NCBI GenBank assembly: GCA_965217565.1
Contig: CBDCIS010000004.1
Coordinates: 62,001 to 126,000, forward strand
DNA: 64,000 nt
From: CBDCIS01 sp965217565
Lineage (GTDB): Bacteria > Chloroflexota > Dehalococcoidia > Lucifugimonadales > CATOSD01
Direction: 5' to 3'
Of this stretch, positions 1 to 7,780 are shown in pieces; positions within the stretch are counted from its first letter, which is position 1, and each line of letters opens with the position of its first letter. The notes below the pieces were generated by a model. That model saw only the letters and a program-made list of their open reading frames with translations, was not told where the DNA came from and made no database searches. The translations under genes were made by a program, and so were the position numbers.

Positions 1-20
1 GACCGCCGCAAGGGGCGGTC
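1..20. other. Stem-loop at window start
   Basis: A perfect 7-bp stem (GACCGCC/GGCGGTC) closes a 6-base loop. No T-run follows, so it may be the end of an upstream repeat or a weak terminator. Bases 21-107 hold a second small palindrome (AGGCG/CGCCT near 71-82) and no gene that I can support. Confidence 0.35.
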
Positions 21-107
21 TCGACCCTACCGGCGAAGCGATAGGGGGTTGCAATGCCAATATCGCACACAGGCGAGCGCCTGTCAACACCAAGACATCG
101 GCGGATG

Positions 108-210
108 CTGTATCAGTTTAGTCGGTGGGGGTGTCACCCTCACGCCAGCCCTCTCCCATCGAGGGAGAGAGAAGTCGCTCTCGCGGGAGACGCCTACCAA
201 ACTGGTACAG
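108..210. repeat. MITE-like inverted-repeat element
   Basis: It begins CTGTATCAGTTTAGTCGGT and ends ACCAAACTGGTACAG, which are imperfect inverted complements. The core is GC-rich with a CTCTCCC-atcga-GGGAGAG stem. The same ends occur at 640-744, 18867-18976, 19406-19505 and 19523-19669. There is no coding capacity. This is the kind of sequence that gives spurious TLTPALSHRGRG-type translations in many genomes. Confidence 0.7.
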
Positions 211-323
211 GTTCCCATCTGGCAGCTTTTCAGATTCGAGGGGCGCAAGCGCCTGCCTATGACAACAAGCCAACCAGGTCGGCTGGGTTCCGGCGCCTTC
301 CAGGATGCAGCGTCGGTGTGGGA

Positions 324-395
324 TTAGCTCGCATCTGGACGGATTGATGTTTTCGCTGGCGGAAAAACGCCTGTGGGTGTCTCATGTTGATTCAT
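324..395 (-). pseudogene. Relic start of HTH/terminase-like gene, copy 1
   Basis: On the minus strand a TAGGA Shine-Dalgarno-like stretch precedes an ATG followed by MNQHETP and then unrelated residues to a stop after 23 codons. The first codons and the preceding GAGACA box match the start of the intact gene at 50184 (MNQYETK). Only the 5' end is present; the helix-turn-helix body is missing. I read it as a truncated leader copy rather than a functional peptide, though a 23-residue leader peptide cannot be excluded. Confidence 0.55.
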
Positions 396-589
396 TGTGT
401 CTCATTCCTACTTGGGGTCTGTGACGCTGTGAGAGGATTTAGGGGATGTTTCTGAGTTGGAATGTAGTAGGGTCGCGGTTGTCTGTATAGGAAATGAGAC
501 ACCTATTTCTGTGGCTTTCGCACATCAGTCGCGCAATTGGTGTCGCGGTCTGGCGGGCGAGAGCGATGGCGGTTGTGCGTGATGGGAGT

Positions 590-618
590 ATGATAGCACG
601 CGCGTTCGTATATGTCAA
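590..618 (-). promoter_or_regulatory. Sigma70-type promoter in repeat copy 1
   Basis: Minus strand TTGACA (613-618), 17-bp spacer, TATCAT (590-595). This is close to consensus and drives towards the relic start codon at 395 through a leader of about 200 nt. TGTCTCAT/ATGAGACA boxes lie at about 368-402 (two) and 493-503 (one inverted). Repeat copy 2 and the HTH gene at 50184 have the same promoter spacing and boxes. Confidence 0.7.
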
Positions 619-639
619 TAGGTCGCACGGAGGGCGAAG

Positions 640-744
640 CTGTACCAGTTTGGTCGGTAGGGGTGTCACCCTGACCCCAGCCCTCTCCCATCGAGGGAGA
701 GGGAGAAGTCGCTCTCGGGGGAGGCGCCTACCAAACTGGTACAG
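640..744. repeat. MITE-like inverted-repeat element
   Basis: It has the best-preserved ends of the family: CTGTACCAGTTTGGTCGGTAGG at the left and CCTACCAAACTGGTACAG at the right. The core carries a CTCTCCC/GGGAGAG stem. It lies directly upstream of the promoter of the nuclease-domain gene at 831. Confidence 0.75.
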
Positions 745-787
745 CTTCACATCGGCGCATCTAAAGGCAACCCAAAACACCATGTGC

Positions 788-793
788 TATAAT
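788..793 (+). promoter_or_regulatory. -10 element of the HsdR-N-like gene
   Basis: TATAAT matches consensus, with no good -35 at 17 bp. A start of transcription near 800 would leave almost no leader before the ATG at 807, which favours the ATG at 831. Confidence 0.5.
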
Positions 794-830
794 CCGCCCA
801 ACCTACATGCAGGGGACAGGTGACGCGGCC

Positions 831-1766
831 ATGCCAATGGAAAGCCTTCTTGCGCTGGTGGAAACCCTCAGAGCGCGCATCGACGCCCACAGTGACGCTT
901 TGCGCCAGAGCGAGATGCTGACCCGCTACGCTCTGATAGACCCTCTGTTGCGTGAACTGGGCTGGGACACGTCAGACCCGGACCCGGTGATACCGGAGTA
1001 CAGTTCCGGTAGCGGGCGCGCGGATTATGCCCTCCTGCGCAATGGCACACCTGTGATGATGGTTGAAGCCAAGAAGTTGGATGAGCCTTTGCAAGGCGCA
1101 GTCACACAGGGAATTCAATACTGCCTGGAATGGGGAACCCGGTACTTCGCCGTGACCGATGGCAGACGCTGGGAAATCTACGAAACACATAGACCGGTCC
1201 CAATCAATGACAAGAGGATAGTGGCCTTTGACCTCAAGGGTTCATCCGAGGCCGAAGTGTGCCTCCAAGCGTTGGCGTTGTGGAGGTCCAGCGTGGTTGA
1301 GGAGCAAGTGCGCCCAGGGCAAATCCCTGTTGTGGGCCTACCTACCGACCAGCCGTCCACGGACGCCCCCCGCGTTGTTGAACCACCTCCAGTTGAACAG
1401 GGATGGGAGCCGCTGACGAATTTGAATCCAGACTCGAGCGGCAGGCCACCCGCACCCATCGAAATTCTGTTTCCCGACAATTCACGCGCTGACATCAAGT
1501 ATTGGGTTGGCGTTACGGAGTCCGTTGTACGCTGGCTTATGGGCCGAGGCTTCCTAACCTCAGCCCAATGTCCCATTCTTAACGGTAGTTTGCACTTGCT
1601 GGCTGCCAGACCCACTCATCCCAATGGGAGAGCCATGAGGCACAACAAGATAGATTCGCTCTATCTCAATAGAAACTACAACTCTCGTGACCAAGTCAGA
1701 AACACCATCATCATCATCCGACACGTAAACCAAAACCCTGCGCAATTCAAAGTTCGCTTCTCCTGA
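831..1766 (+). CDS. Orphan HsdR-N-like (PD-(D/E)xK) domain protein
   Basis: The 311-residue protein resembles the N-terminal nuclease domain of type I restriction R subunits. TRYALIDPLLRELGWD (about 31-46) is followed by GRADYALL and VEAKK, giving a PD-(D/E)xK-like set D65, E79, K81. No helicase motifs follow. The C-terminal 100 residues (IEILFPDNSRADIKYW onward) form a separate domain often seen at the end of such stand-alone proteins. I chose ATG 831 because AGGGGACAGG lies 10 nt upstream; an in-frame ATG at 807 is almost at the predicted transcription start. No hsdM or hsdS partner is nearby. It sits between repeat elements and is less GC-rich than the core genes, suggesting transfer. Predicted DNA-binding or nuclease role; no target known. 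Confidence 0.7.
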   Translation: MPMESLLALVETLRARIDAHSDALRQSEMLTRYALIDPLLRELGWDTSDPDPVIPEYSSGSGRADYALLRNGTPVMMVEAKKLDEPLQGAVTQGIQYCLEWGTRYFAVTDGRRWEIYETHRPVPINDKRIVAFDLKGSSEAEVCLQALALWRSSVVEEQVRPGQIPVVGLPTDQPSTDAPRVVEPPPVEQGWEPLTNLNPDSSGRPPAPIEILFPDNSRADIKYWVGVTESVVRWLMGRGFLTSAQCPILNGSLHLLAARPTHPNGRAMRHNKIDSLYLNRNYNSRDQVRNTIIIIRHVNQNPAQFKVRFS

Positions 1767-1773
1767 TGCCGCC

Positions 1774-1812
1774 GTTACCCACCCCCTAACCCCCTCCCGT
1801 CAAGGCAGGGGG
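1774..1812. repeat. GGGAGGGGGTTAGGGGGTGGG-family element
   Basis: Reverse-orientation copy of a hairpin element (CCCTCCC-loop-GGGAGGG type followed by a TTAGGGGGTGGGTG-like tail). It follows the stop codon of the nuclease-domain gene. Related copies are at 9900, 20021, 21312, 28719, 31752 and 34003, all intergenic. Confidence 0.65.
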
Positions 1813-1850
1813 AATGAAGCGATTGCCTCTACATGCATCTGACCGACTAG

Positions 1851-2662
1851 GGCCTGTTCACACTAACGCAACGCATCGAAGATGAGCGCAAACAGGATGA
1901 ACCCAAGGAAGAGAGCGTCCAGCTTCTCAAAGCGAGAGAAGATGCGCCGAAAGCCCTTCAACCGTCGAAACAACCGCTCGATTTCGTTCCGACGCTTGTA
2001 CATCTCCCGGTCGTACTGCCAAGGGTCAACCCTCGTGCTCAGGGGCGGAACTATCGGGGTGAACCCCAGGGCCAACGCCAGTTGGCGGGTCTCATTCCCC
2101 TCGTATGCCCGGTCCATTAACAGGAACGGGTTCTGGTCCTGTGTTCCGAGGCGCTTTAGCAGCTTTCGCCCCTCCGGCGCATCGTGGGCCTGTCCGGGAG
2201 AAAGGGAGAACGTCACGGCTGTTCTAGCATCCGCGGCAACCATATGAATCTTGGTGGTCCAGCCGCCACGGGACTTGCCGATGGACTGGGGTCCGTTTTT
2301 TTTAACGCACCGGTTCCATCGGGATGGACCTTGACTATGGTACTGTCCATGGAAACCGCTTCTATCTTGATACGCACTATGTGCTCTCGTTGAAGATACT
2401 CGAAAACCCGGTCGAGCACACCGTTCTTGGACCACCGGTTCATCCGGGTGTAGACGGTGTGCCAGTTGCCAAATCGAGGCGGCAATCCCCGCCATTTGCA
2501 GCCTTGCTCGGCGACATAGAGGATAGCGTTGAGTACTTGCAGGTTCGACAGGCTGACGTTGCCACGCTGAACGGGAAGGATCGGCGCAATTCGTTGGTAC
2601 TGAACTTCGGTGATTTCCATTCTCGGATTGTAACATAATTTGGCTATTAGTGTGAACAGACC
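1851..2662 (-). mobile_element. IS5-family insertion sequence, copy 1 (812 bp)
   Basis: Terminal inverted repeats GGCCTGTTCACACTAACG (left) and the complement of CTATTAGTGTGAACAGACC (right) are flanked on both sides by CTAG (1847-1850 and 2663-2666), a target duplication typical of IS5 relatives. It encodes one transposase in two overlapping frames. The copy at 53210-54021 appears identical and lies in inverted orientation. The sequence joined across this copy (gaccgactag + gttgatacagg) resembles a MITE right end, so the IS probably landed in one of the interspersed repeats. Confidence 0.92.
1863..2620 (-). CDS. IS5-family transposase (two frames, -1 frameshift)
   Basis: DDE transposase made from two overlapping frames. 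Frame A starts at ATG 2620 (MEITEVQYQRIAPILP) and carries the DUF4096-like N-terminus and the first catalytic Asp (SMDSTIVKVHPDG). The second frame continues with LLMDRAYEGNETR (second Asp) and YKRRNEIERLFRRLKGFRR (catalytic Glu, the YREXXXEXXFXXLK signature). The frames join at an A8 run (T8 on the plus strand, 2296-2303), an A AAA AAA slippery heptamer suited to -1 frameshifting. Two-frame transposases are known in the IS427-like group of IS5. All catalytic residues are present, so the element is probably active. Confidence 0.9.
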
Positions 2663-2696
2663 CTAGGTTGATACAGGTTCACGCCCGCCGCACTCG

Positions 2697-2726
2697 TTGA
2701 CACCCAAGCCCTGTTTCCCATAACAT
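2697..2726 (+). promoter_or_regulatory. Promoter of SRP RNA
   Basis: TTGACA (2697-2702), 18-bp spacer, TAACAT (2721-2726), placing the start near 2733 just before the recognisable 5' end of the SRP RNA. The IS ends only about 30 bp upstream of the -35 box. Confidence 0.5.
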
Positions 2727-2737
2727 GAACTCTAGGT

Positions 2738-2970
2738 CGTGCTAGGCGGGGAGATAGCGGTGCCCTGTACTCGCAATCCGCTCTAGCGAGGCTGAATTCC
2801 TCCTGGAGGTCCACCTTTCGGGGCCACTGCACCAGGGAGCGGATGTTGAGAGTTGGGTCCCACGCGGCGGAGCGCCGTGAATCCCGTCAGGTCCGGAAGG
2901 AAGCAGCGGTAAGCGGTTAGTTTCGGGCGCCGTGGGTTCGCCTGGCTCGAGTCGGCTCTCTGGGGTACGT
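2738..2970 (+). ncRNA. ffs: Large bacterial SRP RNA (with Alu domain)
   Basis: The apical domain is unmistakable: GTCAGGTCCGGAAGGAAGCA at 2886-2905 followed by GCGGTAAGC, the Ffh-binding loop and asymmetric internal loop. Its stem pairs the CCCACG...GGCG arm near 2859-2870 with CGCCGTGGG near 2928-2936. Upstream, GGCGGGGAGATAGCGGTGCC, TGTACTCGCAATCCGCTCTAGCGAGG and CTGAATTCCTCC match the 5' Alu-like part of the long SRP RNAs of Firmicutes, Actinobacteria and Deinococcus-like groups. The total is about 230-240 nt, not the 4.5S size. The ends are approximate. Confidence 0.85.
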
Positions 2971-3097
2971 TTTCGGGAGAGATCGAAGGGAGGTGCACGG
3001 CCGCTCCTCGCGCTGTATTTGAGCGCGCCAAGTTGCCTCGCCCTCGCGTCGTCCCTCTTACGGAACGGGAATCACCCTTTCACGAACAAGCATACGA

Positions 3098-4027
3098 ATG
3101 GCCCAGCCTAATTTCAGCGATACTCTCCAGCAAGACAGCCCTGCCCTGCCTGGCCCGCCACCGAGGGCCAAGCGCTCGCTGGGGCAGAACTTCCTCGTGG
3201 ACCGGCGCGTGCTCGCCCGCGTCGTGAACGCCGCCGAGCTCTCCGATGCCGACGTCGTGCTGGAAATCGGCCCCGGCCGAGGCATCCTGACGTCCGAGCT
3301 GGCGAGCCGCGCAGCGACCGTCGTAGCCGTCGAGATGGACGACGCCCTCGCTACCCGGCTGGTGGACAGGTTCGCCGCGCAGCCCAACGTTGCCATCGTC
3401 ACGGGCGACGCCAGGAAGATCGACGTCGATGCGCTGTTGCCGCCGGATGCGCCGTACAAGCTCGTCGCCAACCTGCCCTACTACGCCGCGTCCCCTATCG
3501 TCCGGCGCTTCCTCGAGGCGAAGCGCAGGCCGCGCGTGATGGTGGTCATGGTGCAGCGAGAGGTCGCGCAGTCGATGACCGCCGCGCCGGGCAAGATGTC
3601 CCTGCTGTCGGTCGCCACGCAGTTGTATGGCAGCCCAAGAATCGTCTCCTACGTTCCGCCCAGGGCCTTTCGCCCGGCTCCAAAAGTCACGTCGGCCATC
3701 GTCCGAATAGACGTTTACGACGCTCCGGCCCTGAGTTTGGACTCGGAAGAAAACTTCTTCCGGCTTGTCAGGGCGGGATTCGGAGCGCGCAGAAAGCAGT
3801 TGCGCAATGCTCTCCGGCAGGGGCTGGCGGTTTCGTCCGAGACGGCCGAATCCATGCTGGCGCGGGCGGAGATCGACTCCACACGCCGCGCCGAGACCCT
3901 GAGTTTGCCCGAGTGGGGTAGTTTGTACGAAGCCTTTTGCCTAAACTGTGACCATGCCGAACACATCCCTGACGCTGAATGCGTACGCCAAGCTCAACCT
4001 GACTCTCGAGGCGCTGGGACGCCGTGA
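3098..4027 (+). CDS. rsmA: 16S rRNA dimethyladenosine transferase
   Basis: RsmA/KsgA dimethylates two adjacent adenines in the 3' hairpin of 16S rRNA late in small-subunit assembly, using SAM. Visible landmarks: KRSLGQNFLVD (about 26-36), SAM-binding motif I VLEIGPGRGILTSEL (about 54-68), acidic loop VEMDD, and catalytic motif IV NLPYYAASPI. The C-terminal helical domain carries FRPAPKVTSAIVRI and FGARRKQLRNAL. The 309-residue length is slightly long because the last 25 or so residues overlap the start of ispE by about 75 bp in another frame. rsmA-ispE adjacency is common in bacteria. Start ATG 3098. Confidence 0.93.
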   Translation: MAQPNFSDTLQQDSPALPGPPPRAKRSLGQNFLVDRRVLARVVNAAELSDADVVLEIGPGRGILTSELASRAATVVAVEMDDALATRLVDRFAAQPNVAIVTGDARKIDVDALLPPDAPYKLVANLPYYAASPIVRRFLEAKRRPRVMVVMVQREVAQSMTAAPGKMSLLSVATQLYGSPRIVSYVPPRAFRPAPKVTSAIVRIDVYDAPALSLDSEENFFRLVRAGFGARRKQLRNALRQGLAVSSETAESMLARAEIDSTRRAETLSLPEWGSLYEAFCLNCDHAEHIPDAECVRQAQPDSRGAGTP

Positions 4028-4835
4028 GGACGGCTACCACGACATCGCGTCCATCATCCAGACGGTTGACCTGCGCGACACGCTGACGCTGAAACCCGCC
4101 GATGAGTTTTCGCTTGAGTGCGACGCGCCGGAGCTCGACTCCCACGAAAACCTAGCGCTCAGGGCGGCCATCTTGCTCAAGGAGTCGGTCGGCTGCGATA
4201 AAGGGGCGCATATAGCCATCGACAAGCGCATACCGGTATCCGCCGGCCTGGGCGGTGGCAGCAGTGACGCCGCCGCAACGCTGGTGGGACTCAATCGCCT
4301 GTGGGGGCTTGGGCTATCCCTGGGCGAGCTAACCCCGCTGGCCGCCAGGCTGGGTTCGGATGTGCCGTTCTTCCTGCGCGGCGGCACGGCGATGGTGAGC
4401 GGCCGCGGAGAGCGGGTCCGGCCCCTGCCGCCCGCCGACCTCGAATGGCTGGTGATACTGAAGCCGGACATCCGAGTTCCCCAGAAGACCGCGTCGCTCT
4501 ATGGCAGGCTAACGCAGGCCAACTTCACGAAGGGCGCGTTGACCCGCAAGCTGGAGGCGCGAATAAGGGGCGGCGGAGACGTGCCCCCGCAATTCCTGTT
4601 CAACGTCTTCGACGACGTAGCCCTCGACGCCTTTCCCGGACTCGATCTCTATTGGAACACGCTCCACTCGCTCGGCGCGAGGGAGATTCACCTCGCCGGC
4701 AGCGGCCCCTCTCTGTACGCGCCCGTCTCACGCAGAGAGGTCGGCTCCGCCCTGCAACTGCTGCTCACTCACACCCACGGCATGGAAGCCTACCTCGTCT
4801 CAACCTGGCGTCCTGTCGATGGGAGCGACAAGTGA
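3954..4835 (+). CDS. ispE: 4-diphosphocytidyl-2-C-methyl-D-erythritol kinase
   Basis: GHMP-family kinase of the non-mevalonate (MEP) isoprenoid pathway; it phosphorylates the 2-hydroxyl of CDP-ME with ATP. The N-terminus AYAKLNLTLEALGRREDGYH holds the substrate-binding Lys and the DGYH motif. The ATP loop is PVSAGLGGGSSDAAATL (about 95-111). The C-terminal GHMP motif is AGSGPSLYAP. I chose ATG 3954; a GTG two codons upstream is also in frame. The gene overlaps rsmA at its 5' end and the next gene by 4 bp, so the three are probably translationally coupled. Confidence 0.93.
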   Translation: MPNTSLTLNAYAKLNLTLEALGRREDGYHDIASIIQTVDLRDTLTLKPADEFSLECDAPELDSHENLALRAAILLKESVGCDKGAHIAIDKRIPVSAGLGGGSSDAAATLVGLNRLWGLGLSLGELTPLAARLGSDVPFFLRGGTAMVSGRGERVRPLPPADLEWLVILKPDIRVPQKTASLYGRLTQANFTKGALTRKLEARIRGGGDVPPQFLFNVFDDVALDAFPGLDLYWNTLHSLGAREIHLAGSGPSLYAPVSRREVGSALQLLLTHTHGMEAYLVSTWRPVDGSDK

Positions 4836-5245
4836 ACGAGCTGATCGCCGGCGCGGCTATCGGTTTTTTGATGGCCTCGCTGTTCATATGCGCCGGGATG
4901 TTGATGCTGTTCTTCATGGTCAAGAACCCTTCGCCCGGCATCGAACCCATCTTTCAGCGGCTGTCCCCGGCAACAATCGCGATGGGCGTCGTCGCGGCTG
5001 CCTATCCGTTCTGGGGCGCGATCGGCGCGCTGTCCGGCCTGCTCTACAGGATCAGTCTGGAGCAGGCGCCGGGAGCGGGCATCGGCAGCCCCAATATGGT
5101 GTTCACGCTCGGCGTTGTGATAGCCGCCGTGATGATGGCGGCCCCGTTCATGATACTGCTGAGGCAGGTGCTGGCCGGGGTGCTCGCCATCACGTTGACC
5201 TTCATAGGAGTCTTCGGCTGGTTTCTCCCATACTTTGCGGCGTGA
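4832..5245 (+). CDS. Small integral membrane protein, unknown
   Basis: A 137-residue hydrophobic protein that I do not recognise. Four or five membrane segments are visible: ELIAGAAIGFLMASLFICAG with the following MLMLFFMV, then IAMGVVAAAYPFWGAIGALSG, MVFTLGVVIAAVMMAAPFMI and VLAGVLAITLTFIGVFGWFL. There is no signal peptide or catalytic motif. The GTG start at 4832 overlaps the ispE stop codon (GTGA), indicating coupled translation with ispE. Confidence 0.7.
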   Translation: MNELIAGAAIGFLMASLFICAGMLMLFFMVKNPSPGIEPIFQRLSPATIAMGVVAAAYPFWGAIGALSGLLYRISLEQAPGAGIGSPNMVFTLGVVIAAVMMAAPFMILLRQVLAGVLAITLTFIGVFGWFLPYFAA

Positions 5246-5263
5246 GCCGCCAGGCATTATGAT
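5235..5263 (+). promoter_or_regulatory. Promoter of CoA-transferase gene
   Basis: TTGCGG (5235-5240), 17-bp spacer, TATGAT (5258-5263). The start would be near 5270, so the ATG at 5273 would be leaderless and the in-frame ATG at 5294 would have a short leader. Confidence 0.5.
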
Positions 5264-5272
5264 AGATTCGAC

Positions 5273-7687
5273 ATGCGCGCAGATTCACCCGGCATGAGCG
5301 CCCTCCCGCTCTCCGACATAACCGCCATCGAGGTCGCCGACAGCGTCGCCGGCGCCTTCTGCGGCAGGATGCTGGCGGCATTCGGCGCGCGGGTCGTCAA
5401 AGTGGAACGCCCGCCAAATGGCGACTGGACCAGGCGGGCCGAGCCGCAACTGCGGGGATTCGAGCCGCCGGAGGCGGGCGCGCTGTACCTTTACAACAAC
5501 ATGGGCAAGCAGAGCGTAACCATCGACTGGCTGCGGCCGGACGGCGTGGCCGCGCTGCGAAACCTGATCGTCAACGCCGACGTTCTCATCGACGACTGGA
5601 CACAGGACGCCCGCCGCTCTCTCGGACTCCGACAGCGCGAGCTTTTGGCGTTGAACGACTCGCTGATAAACCTCTCGATAACGCCCTTTGGACTCAGCGG
5701 TCCCTACTCCGAATGGTCTTCGACTCCGCTGGTCAGCCTTGCCGTGGGCGGCTACCTGTACCTGTCCGGCGGCGAAACGCGGGAGCCCCTGATGCTGCCC
5801 GGATACCAGTCGCAGTGCCTGGCCGCGCTCCAGGGGTACGCGGGCGTCATGATGGCGCTCAGAGCGCGAGACCGGAACGGTAGCGGCCGGGCCGTTGAGG
5901 TCTCCGAGATGGAGTCCCTCGTATCGCTTCACCAGTTTACCATCGTGTCGCAGACCTACGATGGCGTCGTGCGCCGTCGCGCCGGCGTGAGGCTGGCTAC
6001 CGGTCGGAGCAGGGGCGGCTACCCGATTACCACGCTCCCGTGCGCCGACGGCTACGTCACCTTCTCCGCGTCCGCGCCGCACCAGTGGGAGACCCTCTGC
6101 GCGATGATTGGCAGGGAAGACCTGCTGAGCGACTCCAGGTTCGGTTCGTTCCGGAGCCTCAAGGAGGTTGCCGACGACATCGATGACATCCTGCTGGAGT
6201 GGGTGAAGGACAAGACACGGCGGGAGATTGTCGAGTTGGCGGCCGGAACCTGGGCCGTGCCCACGTCGCCCGTTCTCAGTGTCGAAGAGGCGTTGCGAGA
6301 CCCGCAGTACCGCGAGAGAGGGCTGTTCCAGCGAATCGAGCATCCGCAGGGCGGCGGCGCGGTGTTCCCGCGCGTCCCCTTCCACATGAGCGCGACGCCG
6401 CCGCGCTTCACCAGGGCGCCCACGCTGGGCGAGCACAATCGGAACCACGCCGGCCGGCATCCTCGCAAAGCCATCAGGAGGAAGCCAACCGAAAGCCACC
6501 AAAGCAACCTGCTCGACGGAATTCGGGTTATCGACCTGACGAGGGTCTGGGCAGGCCCGCTGGCCGGGCGAATCATGGGCGACTTTGGCGCGCACGTCAT
6601 CAAGGTGTCCGACCCGCGCGTCCCAATGGACAGGAGTGTCGGCACCAACAACAAGCTGAACCGCAACAAGGACAGCCTCGCCATAAGGCTCGACAGGCCA
6701 AGAGGCAGGGCTGCGTTTCTCGAACTGGTGTCGGTGTCCGACGTAGTCATGGAGAGCTTCCGTCCGAGGGTGATGCGGAACTTCGACCTGGGCTACCATG
6801 AACTGCGAAAGGCGCGCCCGGACATCATCATGTGCTCGCTGTCGGGATACGGCAGCGATGGCCCGCACGCCGAATATCCCGCGTACGGAACCTCAGTGGA
6901 GTCTATAACTGGGCTGCCCAGCCTGATGGGATATGAGGGCGGCCCGCCCATGACGTCCGGCATCGCCTTCCCGGATCCCGTGACCGCGCTCAACTCGCTG
7001 GCCGCCATTCTCACCGCGCTCCGCCATAGAACCGCGACGGGCGAGGGCCAGTTCATCGACCTCTCCCTTGCCGAGGGACCGGTGTGCCAGATAGGAGAGG
7101 TTGTCGCCGCCTGCGAGCGCGACGGCGGTCAGCCTGAACGACGAGGCAACGCGCACTACAGGCACGCGCCGCACGGCGTCTATCGGACAGCCGGCGACGA
7201 CCGCTGGATAGCCATCTCGGTTACGACCGACGCGCAATGGAAGGCCTTCTGCCGGGTGGTGGACCGCCCCGACTTGGCATATGACCCCAGGTTCGCCTGC
7301 GAGGAGTCCCGCAAGCGAAGCGAGCAAGTCCTGAACGACTGCATCTCGGCCTGGACGATGGACAAGGACTCGCTGAAGCTCATGGGAGACCTCCAGTCGG
7401 CGGGCGTGCCTGCCGGGGCTGTCCACGACAACAGGGATCTGCTTGGCGACCCACACCTGAGAGAACGGGGCTTCTTCGTGGAACTGGACGAGCCGGACGT
7501 TGGGGTCAAGACTTACCCAGGCCAGGCGATTCGCGCGGCGGGCATGGACCGGGATAGCTGGACGCCCTCAGCGCGGCTGGGGACGCACAACATCAACCTG
7601 CTCAGCGGGCTGCTGGGCCTGCCTAGCGGCGTCACATCGCAACTGGAGCGAGAGAAGGTCATCGGCTCATACGTCGACTTTCAATAG
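5273..7687 (+). CDS. Two-domain CaiB/BaiF family CoA-transferase
   Basis: The 804-residue protein holds two complete class III CoA-transferase domains in tandem: about residues 10-395 (SDITAIEVADSVAGAFCGRM ... LGEHNRNH) and about 415-790 (LLDGIRVIDLTRVWAGPLAG ... LGTHNINLL). Class III enzymes move CoA between carboxylic acids through an enzyme-bound aspartyl anhydride. At the usual catalytic Asp position both halves show Glu (VSEMESL and DLSLAEG), as in many CaiB-like paralogues, so the acceptor cannot be named. Most family members are about 400-residue homodimers with interlocked rings; the fusion may form that ring internally. A start at ATG 5294 is equally possible. The next genes, a biotin carrier and a carboxyltransferase, point to acyl-CoA metabolism. 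Confidence 0.88.
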   Translation: MRADSPGMSALPLSDITAIEVADSVAGAFCGRMLAAFGARVVKVERPPNGDWTRRAEPQLRGFEPPEAGALYLYNNMGKQSVTIDWLRPDGVAALRNLIVNADVLIDDWTQDARRSLGLRQRELLALNDSLINLSITPFGLSGPYSEWSSTPLVSLAVGGYLYLSGGETREPLMLPGYQSQCLAALQGYAGVMMALRARDRNGSGRAVEVSEMESLVSLHQFTIVSQTYDGVVRRRAGVRLATGRSRGGYPITTLPCADGYVTFSASAPHQWETLCAMIGREDLLSDSRFGSFRSLKEVADDIDDILLEWVKDKTRREIVELAAGTWAVPTSPVLSVEEALRDPQYRERGLFQRIEHPQGGGAVFPRVPFHMSATPPRFTRAPTLGEHNRNHAGRHPRKAIRRKPTESHQSNLLDGIRVIDLTRVWAGPLAGRIMGDFGAHVIKVSDPRVPMDRSVGTNNKLNRNKDSLAIRLDRPRGRAAFLELVSVSDVVMESFRPRVMRNFDLGYHELRKARPDIIMCSLSGYGSDGPHAEYPAYGTSVESITGLPSLMGYEGGPPMTSGIAFPDPVTALNSLAAILTALRHRTATGEGQFIDLSLAEGPVCQIGEVVAACERDGGQPERRGNAHYRHAPHGVYRTAGDDRWIAISVTTDAQWKAFCRVVDRPDLAYDPRFACEESRKRSEQVLNDCISAWTMDKDSLKLMGDLQSAGVPAGAVHDNRDLLGDPHLRERGFFVELDEPDVGVKTYPGQAIRAAGMDRDSWTPSARLGTHNINLLSGLLGLPSGVTSQLEREKVIGSYVDFQ

Positions 7688-7780
7688 GGAGCTAACTCGA
7701 CACTGGGAGATCCCCATCCTAGCCTTCCACTAAGGGGAGACTTTTTCAGAAAAACAATAATCAGAAAAGGCGGCAAGAAG

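Larger units (their letters stand above)
108..655. repeat. Long direct repeat, copy 1
   Basis: This stretch of about 550 bp reappears almost unchanged at 18867-19421 in the same orientation. In the central part (about 213-640) I see essentially one substitution (gattgatg versus gatggatg near 343). The unit has a MITE-like element (108-210) at one end and runs into another (starting 640) at the other. Between them lie a minus-strand promoter, a leader and a relic start codon that match the 5' region of the HTH gene at 49774-50184. The copies must be a recent duplication or be under exchange. Confidence 0.9.

Noticed and set aside
54..347. Plus-strand open frames with LTPALSHRGRE-like sequence (also near 494-823 and 18884-19221)
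   Set aside because: They are translations of MITE-like repeat cores, differ between copies and lack domains.
4301..5245. 314-codon frame starting inside ispE
   Set aside because: Only its last 137 codons (from GTG 4832) look like a protein; the rest is an out-of-frame shadow of ispE.
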